This document shows positions 44,561 to 55,897 of a stretch of DNA of 64,000 bases, one piece after another. Source of the DNA: Colias croceus (lineage: Eukaryota; Arthropoda; Insecta; Lepidoptera; Pieridae); NCBI RefSeq assembly GCF_905220415.1, contig NC_059552.1, forward strand, positions 3,859,001-3,923,000, written 5' to 3'. The notes beneath the pieces are model-generated. The model searched no databases and was not told where the DNA came from. It saw nothing but the letters and a program-made list of their open reading frames with translations. Numbering within the stretch: the stretch's first letter is position 1; every line of letters starts with the position of its first letter. The position numbers and the translations under genes are program-made.

Positions 44561-47500
44561 GCATCGCTCATTCAAAATACATCGCCGCTTAGCTTAGCCG
44601 AGATTTCAAAGCTGATCCTACAAAAGCAGTAATGTGCATGCATAACGATTTTAATATAGATCTGAAAAGATCATAGTGAAGTGTCCTTCTGGGAGTGACA
44701 GCTTTGCGAGCGCCCCCGATAGGCTTTCAAAGGACCACCGCTACCATTCTTTTTTCGTCTGTAGATACGCCGCGCTTTTCAAATAATTGAGACGTATATA
44801 TGATTTAATTTGCCCTTTTCGGGGCTTTACGTTTTCAACGCGCCAGGGGAAAATTTCATGCGTAGTAAATATTGCAGCGAAAGGATTAACTTTGGGGAGT
44901 GATGGCGTCAAAATAAAAATGAGAAGTCCAGTCCTGCGATCTTCTATCGCTTTCAGCTTAAACATTTTTATGGGCAATTAGGATAACATGCGAGTGGGCA
45001 TTCGTGTGAGGGAAGCTTTTAGTTTAAAAAGATTAATACCTATACATTCGTATTATTTAAGCGCATGTTATGAATGGCAATAAAACAACCTGTAAAATGT
45101 TTGTAATTGGGGTTTTCATTAAGAATGCATTTGTTTTTAACTCGCCTGATGAACAGAAGCTTTCAAAACGAAAGTTTTGTTAGTATTTTGAGAATCATAT
45201 GTATTAGGTATATAATTAAAGTATTATTTTTTATTAATTAGGCATTAAGCCAAATTACGACTTTTCTTAGTCAACCTTACCCGTATAGTTTTGTAATAAC
45301 AGTCAATTAATAAGATTCAGCTTAAAAATGCTCCCGCGAAAATGCGCGCATTAATATGCTTTTAATTATAATGGGAGTAAGCTTATATATAAATACGCAT
45401 ACATGAGTATAAGTATATAGGATTAATCGTTTACTTTGCACCAAAGAACATCTAAGCCGGTTTCCAATCAGTGCTGATCGATAGATTATTTTTCCATTGC
45501 TGTGCGAGTAATCCAAGTGCTTTTTCACACTCAATCACTATGGGCAAGCTATACGAAAGGTTTTAATTTGCCATCCGTCTTTCAACAATAGGCCAGTAGA
45601 CGGTAGAAGGCAATCTGAGCTCTTTTATGTTCATACTACATAGACATGACGTGCTGTGTGTGCCTTTGAAATATTTTTCTGTTGCAAAAATTTATTTGTA
45701 ATTTTCGTTCGCGATTTAGAAAGAGCTATGTATTCTTCTGTCGTCAACTTATAAAGAGGCCTTCATATATTGTATATAACTTTTTTCTGATTTCTATACA
45801 AAAAAGCATTCACAGATAATATTTCTTCTTAAACAAACATATTTTGATGGATACTTAATATCAATATTTGTTATTATTTTATGTATAAGGAAATGTATCT
45901 TCATGTATGTATCTTAATTTATCGTTCCAGTTTAAGCTTCATATCCTTCGACTCTGGACACAGTTCTATCATTCCACGTATAATAATGAATTTGCGCTGA
46001 ATTATAATCATCCAAAAAAAATGGGAACCTAAGTTAGAATAAATTATCAAGCCTAACTCTTATTCTATTAATTGCCTTTAACGTCAATCATCTATAGAAC
46101 CCTTAAACTAACTTTTAAGAAACTATCCAGCCGTATTTAAGTCTAACGTAACACGGCTGGAAATTGTCGGAAAGCTGTGATTTATAGTCAAGATAGCTGA
46201 CGTTTATATCATAACTCAACACCACGACAAAAACTCGACGAGACGGTAAAGACGTAATTGTTTCCTCTTAGCGTAAACGAAATATAATGTCAAAATTTAG
46301 CTAGCTTTATAATGAAATCTTGCTTTAATAATATGCTAATTTGGAAAACAAGACCCATTAACAGGTAATGACTAATGCGCTGTCTTATTTAATTATTATT
46401 TTGATAGAAAACAAATGAGGATTCCAAAAGTATAGACATTTACAAGATACACGTTGAAATGAATCAGATGACAATATGTTGCCACCTACTTAGAGCATAT
46501 TTGGGGCTTATTGAAGTATAGAAAAGGATCATTTATGGTTTGATCTTTATTCGACTCTGTTGTATAAGATAAAAATAAATTTACAAATTAACTACCAATC
46601 AAATTGTTGTCTTATATATGTTCGTGTAAAAGTGAAAACAATATTTCAATTAGCGTGAAACACCCAATATTTGTTATGCGTATTTTATGATTCATTTAAT
46701 ATTGCATCGAGTTCATTAAAAATTACAAAAACATACAATTTTCCTTGTATATTTCACTAATGAACATTAATTCGCTTTCAATTTTAAATAAGCTGTAATT
46801 TACTCACACCTTAATGGCCAATGTAAAACATAATAATATTATCTTGATAAAATCTTTCGTGCCAAAAGCTTAGAAAATTATTGCATTTTATTTAGATGTG
46901 TCACAATGCTTAATGTTTATCTTGTACGCTACTACTGATTTTGTTAAAATCCTGTTAAAAATCATCAGATAAAAGTATCAGTTTTCATCTTGAATTGTAC
47001 AAATATGTTTCAAGTTATAAATGTTTAAAAGATGCACATTGAATAAAATCTCTGCCAGATAAGGAAAAAAATTAACATATTTTACTAAAAAATATATTCT
47101 TTGATACTTTGTCTATATGTCAATACATCTTCAATACAATCTTATCTTATTTACTAGCATTAATTAATCGTGTGATTGTGTACAAAATAAAACTTAGTGA
47201 ATATACTTACAATATATTTCCACTGGATAGTTAAAAATACATTCATTACGAAAAAAGTACTTCATTCGTTTTATTTTAACACACGAATCAGCTTCATCGA
47301 ATAAATACAAAAAAATACAAATTACTTAACAACATCTGTATCATTGAATTTTTAACAACGCGTCCATCGATTGTGTTCATCAGTAAATACTAGATGTATT
47401 GTTCAGGGATGAATTAATCAAATCGTATTCAAAAAAGGTGAGTTCTGGATGGGGTGGCGATAGTATTATCCTGGCGACAGGTAAGCCGGGCTAATTTATC

Positions 47501-50500
47501 ATCCCGAAACAATGGGGAACTTTACAAAGCCTATGTGCTAGATAGAGGGTTCGATAATGATGTAAACGGTCTAATGTTTGTTTGTAACAATATCTGAATT
47601 CGCGCCTATCACTATGAATGAAATATTCATGAGTGTTGAATGGAAATTCGGTTAACGTGTACCTACTGTATATTTTTTTATTATTACTTATGTGTGTTAA
47701 AACTTGGTTAAAACAGAAGTTTAAAAATGTAGAGTTTTATTTTAAACGTCTTTATGACTATGATGATGTGAGTTGTAATGGAAAAGTCACTTATTGTTCG
47801 AGTTAATGTTCTGTTTAGATTATGCAATTAGACATTAAATACACATAATTCACGTTAAATAAATGGAAGCAGTAAATATAAATGGATAATAAATGAAAAG
47901 AATCCTATTTTGTACAATGCTATCTACTGCCAAGCTACCACGAACAAGACACCAAACTAACGTCGTTATATTACCGTATTGTGACACCATATAATATTAT
48001 CATCATAGATGATAAAATCAAACAAATTCTCTAGTCTTAGTTATACCATGGTTATACATTAACTTTTGTATATAAATTTCATGGCAAAATAAAAATAAAC
48101 CGTTATGCAAAAGTATTTCTATGACATTTGACACATTAAAGTTCATTGACATTCCTATTCTTATTTGAATCTATTTTGAATTGCATTATATGCGTAAATT
48201 GTTTAATATTATTTGTTTATTTATGAAGCCAGACACTATAAAAACAAAAGCTCTCGCCAGCTGGTCATCAAAGTTTAAACTTTAGTCATAGTCGACTTTA
48301 CAAGACTAGTGAAACAAAACTTAGCCTAAGTTAAAGCTAAGCCTCTTAACGAGCTAATTGAAGAAGGAAACAAATACTTCATTTCTATAAGAAAATGCCT
48401 CTTAAATATTTCCATAAAACAAATATACTATTTCTACAGAATACCAGTTCTTATTTATTTCGTAGAACGTTATAAGAACTACTTCCCTGTTCACTATTAA
48501 AAGGGATGTACAGAAAACATGCTAAATATAAACTATATCTAGATTGCCCGTTTGATAAGGCCATTATAGCTTCATTTTAGTATGTATGAAGGATCACACG
48601 CTTGAAGGGCAGGATTACCCAAAGGCTAGTATTGGCATTTAGGGTTTAAACGCTCCAGATATCCCAATAAGTCTATTTTATTGTTCTACTATTGGCCCGC
48701 GGATTCATTCAAAAGCTTCGCTCCATTTTGCATACAATCACTGCAGTGCATTGGATTTCAATATGTAATAATAATTTGAAATAATGGAAACAATTTAGAG
48801 GAAGCTTAAATTCGTTCAGTTATCTTCTCCATGTGTAATAATAGTGCGAGAAATTCGTATTTTTATCAAAAATTAAACAAAGTTACAGAAATTAATAATA
48901 TAAAATTTAATACTTTAAAATATAGGCTGATAAGTAAACCGAAGCATTGAACACTACTCGAGAATATATTATGGTGGTTATTTCTCTTGACTTATTAGAG
49001 AATTTAGATAAAATTTATCATGAATTGTAACAACACAGCGACAGGTTTACAAATTACATCTACTAATATTTTTCTTACTATATTATTGACTGTAATATAA
49101 TTAATATCATTTCAATTTATGTGTTGAACATAAATAAATTTATTATTTTTATTATTTATTGTACATATTTCATGTCGGGTTTGATTTCAAAATCAGTCAC
49201 TTAGTTCGTAACGAGGCGTGTCGGTCATAAAATTATTGTATTTTTGAAGGCTAAATGTATGAGTGTTTTATGGTTTTATGCCTTTAATATTAAATATATT
49301 GTAAAGGTCTGGATCATAAATTTCTTATAAGCTTAATTAAGGCTGAATACGTGATCGAGGTACATTATTTGATATATGATTGGGCAGAAAAATACCGATT
49401 GTAGGATATAGAATCTTATAGGTGGCTTCACTGGCCTGACTACATGAGAGTGATATACGCCTTTAAGTTTTTTTTTTTTCACATCACTATGTATTTACGA
49501 AAATATCATAATATGTTTAATCTCAGCTATAACTTGCATGAAAGTTATTTAATCCCATTTAATTAAGTAACAAAATTATGCGAATGCATTAATTAATACA
49601 TTTTTTTCATATCTTAGGGACAAAAAGGGAATCGTGTTGTTTTTATTTGCGTTGATAAAAAGCTATAAAGCATATAAAGTTTTTGGTCGTATCTCCGCAG
49701 TTTTACGAGATCTTCGTCCCGTGTCGGATTAAGAGAAAAAAATACGGAATGCAATTTTTGGGTAAAATATAATATATTCTCGTTGCTCATTCGACTAATT
49801 TTTGAATACATATATAGCATACACATAGCACCTTTAAAATAAGTATGATTGACTGACGACTATAGACACATTGATTAATTTTGTATTTCATTGTATCTAA
49901 TGACTTTATCACCATAAAGTTATAATCATATCCGTTGTTTTTGCTACCAATAAGAAAAGGGTTTTCGCATAATATGATATCAGAAGTTATGAGCCGTCCG
50001 TAATAAAAGTTTATTGCAGATATATGACGAATCGAAATGCAATCATTCTATGTCTTTTGCCTGTAAAAAACGAGATTTAGCCTACAAGTGTTAAAGTAAA
50101 CAGATAGTTTGATACTTAATAATCTTATTATCAAAATATTTAGCTGTCGAGTATTGATAGTTGTTTAAGAATTTACAACAGACAAAATACAGATTACAGA
50201 TATTATAAAAAATAATAGAATTTAACGAGAACATCGATAACCTGCAAGATCAACGAAGCAATATAGCCTATGAGTGCTATAAAACTAAATATCAAATTCA
50301 AGATCTAAACAGTTTCATATTGCGTAGGTACATAACAAAATTTTATAAAAAAAATATATTTATCTTTTGAATATGTTTTTATTGGCGTAAAACTGTAAGT
50401 AAAAATGTAAACATCCTTCTTGTAAATTATGGAAAGAAATTCAACCCCATTTTATTGATAACTCCTAACAGAAAACTCAAACAAAAATATCAGCTAAATC

Positions 50501-51980
50501 ATGCTGAACATCGACTAGAAATTAATCCACTTCTTAAAGTTTAAGACCTTTTTCTGTTTTAAGGGTCAATTAAAATTTTTCCACATAAATTAATCTTTAT
50601 TCCTACGATAAACTTGAATCTCTTATTTTCGTTTTGAAACCACTAAATGAATAGACAATGTGTCATAACCAAGTTTTATAAAGATTTAATTAAAATCTTA
50701 TTGAATAGATGAAGGATTTTTGAATATAATATGATATGGTGTAGAAATACCCACTGTGAAAGAGATAAATCGAGAGACAAGTCCTATTATTTTTATTCAT
50801 CGGATTAATGCCCTGTCCACTTGTATCTCAGTTCAACATTTGAAAGTAAACAGTTGCTGAATAAATATTCAGAGAACCATTAACAAACATTAATATATGC
50901 ACTTTTGTCAACAGTAAATCTTTCCAGAAAAAACACCAATGTTAAAAGTTGCCTTTTTTATAGAAATTTTAAAAAATAAACATGTAAAACCTCTGTAATA
51001 TAATATTTAAGATGATTTGTCACGTCTCGTTTGATTTATATAAATTCATTTCTAGGTAAAAATTTCGCAGCTCGTTATCATAAATTAAGTTGTTGGCGAG
51101 TTATGGTAACCACTTTTTTGATTTATAATATTAACTTGTTAAAGATATCATATTACAATTAGGTATATATGTATTTTATGCACGCTCTCTGTATGAGGAC
51201 AGACTGTGGTCATGAAACATGACTGACTTACGTTAAAGTCGGTCCTTTTGAAGATTTTTATATGTAACTTATTATATTATTATCACACGGACTAACAATG
51301 AATAAATATAGAGTTATTATGATATTTCATATACCTCCAGTAAGGATTGTGAGATTATTTACTGATAGAGACAACAATATATTAATTTTGATTTTCTTGT
51401 ACTTTGCTATTAACGTGTCCCAGTAACTCCAGGCTTCAGACCATCTATCAAGTTTATAAATGGCAAATGAATGCCATTAATTAATGAAATAAACAATAAA
51501 GCCAATTTTATTTCCAAACATATAAAGATCTCGGCTGATGCAATTATCGTTAAAAATGCGTTTATAATGTGCACTCAAAGTGCGTATAAACTGTACGGTC
51601 ACAATTTCATTCCCCAATAATTTAATTCACGATACATTGAGGTCAGATGAAATTACATCGCGAAAGGAAACGAAATTGCCGTATCAAACTGACAATCGGC
51701 CGAATTCATCAATAAAACCTTTAAAGATAACTGTTCTTAACTGTTTTCAACTTTAGAAATGGCAGTGTTAATTGCTGTGGAAAATGTCGATATTTTTCGT
51801 AATTTTTATTACTTCTAGGCTTGAGGTAACTTTATATTAAAAATAGTTTACGTAGGTTTAGATCTCATTACTCAAGGAAATCTGTGTCCACGTAATGAGA
51901 ACAAAACTTTCGTTGATGACAAGTCGATGAAATATCGAAAATCGAAAGCTTTGAGCTTGCGTTGCTCTATAATGATACTA
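44561..51980. other. AT-rich non-coding stretch
   Basis: No recognisable gene. Overlapping open frames on both strands at 44741-44981 lack known motifs, and 44690-44960 is moderately GC-rich and could belong with the neighbouring promoter-like island. Frames at 45322-45534 and 49614-49826 look like chance. Confidence 0.45.
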
Positions 51981-52186
51981 GTTTTCCGCCCGCGACTTCG
52001 CCCGCGTTTTCAGAGAAAACCCCGCATAGTTCCCTTTCCCGTGGGATTTCCGGGATAAAACCTATCCTATCTCTCAAGTTGGATCGAACTGCACATGGTG
52101 TGCGAATTTTATTATAATCGGTTTAGTGGTTTAGGAGTCCATTGAGGACAAACATTGTGACACGAGATTTATATATATTAAGATTA
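51981..52186 (+). mobile_element. RTE-like LINE 3' end
   Basis: Starts near CCGCCCGCGACTTCGCCCGC. It continues through GGGATTTCCGGGATAAAACC, TATCCTATC and ATCGGTTTAGTGGTTTAGGA, then GGACAAACATTGTGACACGA, and ends ATTTATATATATTAAGAT. This order matches the non-coding 3' end of RTE-type elements scattered through insect genomes; it is 5'-truncated with no coding part. The family is recalled, not searched. Confidence 0.65.
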
Positions 52187-54386
52187 GACATTTAAAATAG
52201 CAGCATTATGTTCTTTTATCTTTTCCACTTATGTGATATGCCCCTTCGATCATCTTTTATTATTTTAGTACATACATACCTATTGCCAATAGTACCAAGT
52301 TTAACCAAGAATTAAACTTTTTTTAAAGCGTAGAAAACAAACAAAGAGATTACCCACGGATTAGCACAATTAAATACCACCACATACAACTAAAGCGTGA
52401 TTTCAGTATAATATTACAATAAAAACACATAAGGTCTTTGACTCATACATTCGCAAAGTCAAGTGAACCATAACGATAACCATCTATAGACACCGTCAGA
52501 GTTGTATAGGTACATGAGTGTTCCTACTTCAGTTTTTTTGCAAGTCACTAAGTACAAAAAAACTAGCACTTATTGACCCGTGCTATACTGGACAAGATTG
52601 ATTAATTGTTCTTTGATACCTTTGGAGTTCTATAATGTTTTTAACGCTGTAAAGATTTCATTAAAAGAAAAATGAAATGTACGTATGATCAACGTGACTA
52701 ATATGTCTTTTCTTTCAATGAAAACAATTGAAAACATGGAAAAACTTTTAACCATTATGTTCCAGAATGTCATGAAATATTTAAAAAGCACATATTTTTT
52801 AAAATATATAAGCGTGTATAGATTCAATCATATTTGTTCACTCAACCGCGAATAAGCTACGGAACTAAACAGAAAATTCGATTTATTTTTTTCCTTAGCT
52901 ACTAGATAGGTAATCCATCTTGTAAATGCTGATCTACATTGAAACGCTTTTTGTTTATCTATGATATTATCTCTGTTCCTAACATTTATGCGTCATTGTA
53001 ATCGACTTTAAGATTTTCATCGCTAAGAATAGTGGGAGGATTATATTTTATATATGTTACAGCCAAAACTCATTGCCGGTCTAAAACACTTTTGCCTGCA
53101 AAAATCTATTGAAAACATTATTGACCGACGCCCTCAGTCAATTAGCTAATTTTGGTTGTCAAAATCGTTTTTTAGTGCAAAGGCAAAGAGAGAATAAGCG
53201 GAAACATATAATATCTCATACTTATAATTGGTGTAAAAAGCGAAAACGTTTTTGACCGATTTTTGCTACGTATCAAATTTTTTTTTACTGTATTATACTA
53301 ACAACCTATATAAAATACAAGTCTTCATAAAAAGCGCAGAAAGGAAAATTTATAAATTACTAATTTCAATGCCATCTCGTTTCACTTTATTTATAGTTAT
53401 TTATAGTTAGTATATGCAAATGCTATCTCATACTCGTATCATCGACCCTTAAAAGGCATTCGAATTCATTATTTAATATAACGATCATTGACATGTATTA
53501 TGAAAGCGATTGTAGAGGCAGGTCACCTGGGGTCAGGTCCTTCTGAGAACCTGAACAGATTGTCATGCTACGTCAGGTATACAGACCCTAATGCAAGAAT
53601 TAAATGAAAAGTGTAAAGGAATTAAAATATATTATCATAAATTTTAATGACGTGACTTGTGGGAGTGGTAACTGCAACTTCGAAATAATATCTTTCATAA
53701 TATTGCAATATTTTTTTAAATACTGTTTTCCCAAAAACTATATAATAGAAGATACCTAGATGTCATATGAAAGTAAAGTTTTTATTTTCGACAGATATAG
53801 AGGATTATTTAACAAAATTACAAATATTCAAATCATATTCGAAACCACTTATTTGATCAGTTGATTATTTCAAGTACCAAACTACCAATTTTGTTTCTCT
53901 CAGAAAAAAAAAACTGCATAAACTTGATATAAAATGCCTAGTGAGCCCACGCTATAATATTATTCACATTTTATAAGCGAGTGACATTGCTATTTTTGGA
54001 ATTATAAAGATAAACATACAATCAAGATATACCCTTACCTGTTGAAAGCTATAAAAACGTTAAAAAATATACTGCGGTATAGATGAGTAATAATAATAAA
54101 AACTAAATGTAGTTTTAACTAAAATAAATTAAAGGAATAATGGCTTTAAATTTTATCTACGGAATAAATGTACAAGATAATTATTTTTATAAGTCATAAT
54201 ATTATACATTAACTTATTTTCATATAATGATGTCAACTAGTTTTAAAATTATACTATCGTAAAATGTTTGCAGTTTATAAAGTCTTTTTAACGAAAAGTT
54301 ATCACAAGAATCTATATAAATATATAGGAAAATTAAACTCGAAGACACTAATAACATGTTTACGATAAATAATATAAAGATGAGGC
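52187..54386. other. AT-rich non-coding stretch
   Basis: No gene recognised. A small patch at 53515-53590 carries the direct repeat of nuclear-receptor half-sites listed separately. Confidence 0.5.
53520..53535 (+). promoter_or_regulatory. DR4-type nuclear receptor half-sites
   Basis: AGGTCA (53520-53525), four bases, then GGGTCA (53530-53535), followed directly by GGTCC. Direct repeats of this half-site spaced by four are bound by several nuclear receptor dimers, in insects including EcR/USP. It is a single site with no gene context. Confidence 0.2.
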
Positions 54387-54400
54387 AGTTGTTTGTATAT
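54387..54400. repeat. Target-site duplication (left), R1-clade insertion 1
   Basis: AGTTGTTTGTATAT, repeated exactly at 54998-55011 after the poly(A) tail (the first A may belong to the tail). Confidence 0.9.
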
Positions 54401-54997
54401 CTCTTGCCGTGTGCCCCGCGTGGGCCGAGCCCCGTGCTCGTTTAGTCGCGATAATCGGGCCGGATCTCTCTCTACCCTCCGTTGTTCGTGCAATGGTGGA
54501 TGGCGACAGATCCTGGCGTGTGATGATCGCATTCTCGGAGAGCGTGATCTCGCAGAAAGAGGAGGCAGAGCGGGTGCGCGAGAGGGATCCTCACGCGGAC
54601 CCGAACCGGCGCAGACGTCTTATTGAGCGTCGTCGCCGTGTTGCGGCCGCTTTACATGGTCGCAACGTGTCTCCTTGACGAAGGGCGCCGGGCGGTGGAA
54701 CGGGGAATGTAATCCATCGTCCGGTGCGGTGAGGCGACTTGAGACGTGTTCCGCTCATGCCGCCAACGGGAGGGAAGAGCAGGCAAACCACCTTTCCTGG
54801 CTTGCGCCTGGCCTGGAGATAGGCTGCCGCCGAGGGGGTTGCGGAAGAATTCTAACAAATACCCGCGGCCTCCTCATTAAAGCGGCTCGACGGAACACAG
54901 TGGGGTTTTAGTCGGTAAGAATCCGACATAACCCACGGCTCCTTCCCCGGGGGCCGTGGGTATCTTTGGAAGATTTCCCCACTATAAAAAAAAAAAA
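54401..54997 (+). mobile_element. 5'-truncated R1-clade LINE, copy 1
   Basis: A GC-rich 597-bp insert flanked by a 13-14 bp exact duplication and ending in a run of A after TTTCCCCACTAT. It holds the last 91 codons of an ORF2-type protein and a full 3' UTR with two stem-loops: GTCGG/CCGAC (54911-54927) and ACCCACGGC/GCCGTGGGT (54931-54961). The intact duplication shows it inserted by target-primed reverse transcription, with 5' truncation. The terminal 149 bp differ from copy 2 at one base only. Confidence 0.88.
54403..54678 (+). CDS. C-terminal end of R1-clade LINE ORF2 (partial)
   Basis: 91 codons plus a TGA at 54676-54678, open from the insertion's left edge with no true start. The stretch IGPDLSLPSVVRAMVDGDRSW, then FSESVISQKEEAERVRERD resembles the C-terminal tail of R1/TRAS/SART-type ORF2 proteins, where a conserved Trp is followed by an acidic-basic KEEAER-type helix. 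RT and endonuclease domains lie upstream of the truncation and are missing. Competing open frames on both strands here are by-products of the high GC content. Confidence 0.72.
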   Translation, partial: LAVCPAWAEPRARLVAIIGPDLSLPSVVRAMVDGDRSWRVMIAFSESVISQKEEAERVRERDPHADPNRRRRLIERRRRVAAALHGRNVSP

Positions 54998-55011
54998 AGT
55001 TGTTTGTATAT
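54998..55011. repeat. Target-site duplication (right), R1-clade insertion 1
   Basis: Exact copy of 54387-54400, directly after the A run. Confidence 0.9.
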
Positions 55012-55702
55012 GAAGCGGTTGTTTGTTTGAATGCGCTAATCTCGGGAAGGCTTCATAAATTATAGATATTATGTACTACGAGCGAAACGAATTGAGATCT
55101 TAACTCTAGTTTTCAAAATGTTATAAACATAGGAGTAATAATATGAATCATTTAATTTACATACATTGTACTTACATTTAATACAAGAACTACAACATCC
55201 TTATTGGTCGCTACACGCATCACTTACACTGATCTCATAGGTATATTTACACAGAGATGTTAATCTAATATGTTACTAGCATAACATACTAAAATACAAA
55301 CGTTATTTTATGAATAACATCACGTATTATCCCTATTTTAATTTATAATCTGAAATGTATTTTGGACCTACATTCTTTTCCGTGTTTTCAACATAAAAAA
55401 TAGTTTATAACATAGAAAAGTTTGTGGCATCAAAACATAATACACCCAAAAATCCACCAACATTATAATTAATAAATAATAATATTACGAATTAATTAAG
55501 TGGCAATAGCGAACTAAAGAATCTCACGAAGAAATTTTTGGGAAATTTCCATCATAAAACTGATTTACAACCTGGAATTTGATATTGCCAGTGTTAAAAA
55601 AGTAAGTAATAAAAAATACTAGAGCTATAAATATGAAGATAGCTAAACGAATTAAATATATACCTACGAGGTGACCTAGTTTCCTTCATAGTGGGTAATT
55701 TC
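55012..55702. other. Spacer between the two R1-clade insertions
   Basis: AT-rich, no gene or repeat recognised. Confidence 0.6.
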
Positions 55703-55716
55703 AGGGATGGCAGCAC
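55703..55716. repeat. Target-site duplication (left), R1-clade insertion 2
   Basis: GGGATGGCAGCAC at 55704-55716 (a preceding A could also be included) recurs at 55885-55897. Confidence 0.9.
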
Positions 55717-55884
55717 GGTTGCGGAAGAATTCTAACAAATACCCGCGGCCCCCTCATTAAAGCGGCTCGACGGAACACAGTGGGGTTTTAGTCGGTAAGA
55801 ATCCGACATAACCCACGGCTCCTTCCCCGGGGGCCGTGGGTATCTTTGGAAGATTTCCCCACTATAAAAAAAAAAAAAAAAAAA
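55717..55884 (+). mobile_element. 5'-truncated R1-clade LINE, copy 2 (3' UTR only)
   Basis: 168 bp comprising 149 bp of 3' UTR and an A19 tail (55866-55884), with a 13-bp target duplication on both sides. It aligns to 54837-54985 of copy 1 with a single difference (54871 T, 55751 C). The different duplications prove an independent insertion and not a local duplication. The near identity indicates a young, recently active subfamily. Confidence 0.9.
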
Positions 55885-55897
55885 GGGATGGCAGCAC
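55885..55897. repeat. Target-site duplication (right), R1-clade insertion 2
   Basis: Exact copy of 55704-55716 immediately after the A19 tail. Confidence 0.9.

Noticed and set aside
44741..44981. Overlapping open frames on both strands downstream of the GC island
   Set aside because: Neither translation resembles a known domain and both strands are equally open, which suggests chance.
45148..45180. CTGATGA followed by CGAAAG, like a hammerhead ribozyme core
   Set aside because: The intervening bases do not form stem II next to the core and no stem III partner is present.
54591..54858. Several overlapping open frames in the R1-clade insertion
   Set aside because: High GC lowers stop frequency; only the frame ending at 54678 matches the expected LINE C-terminus.
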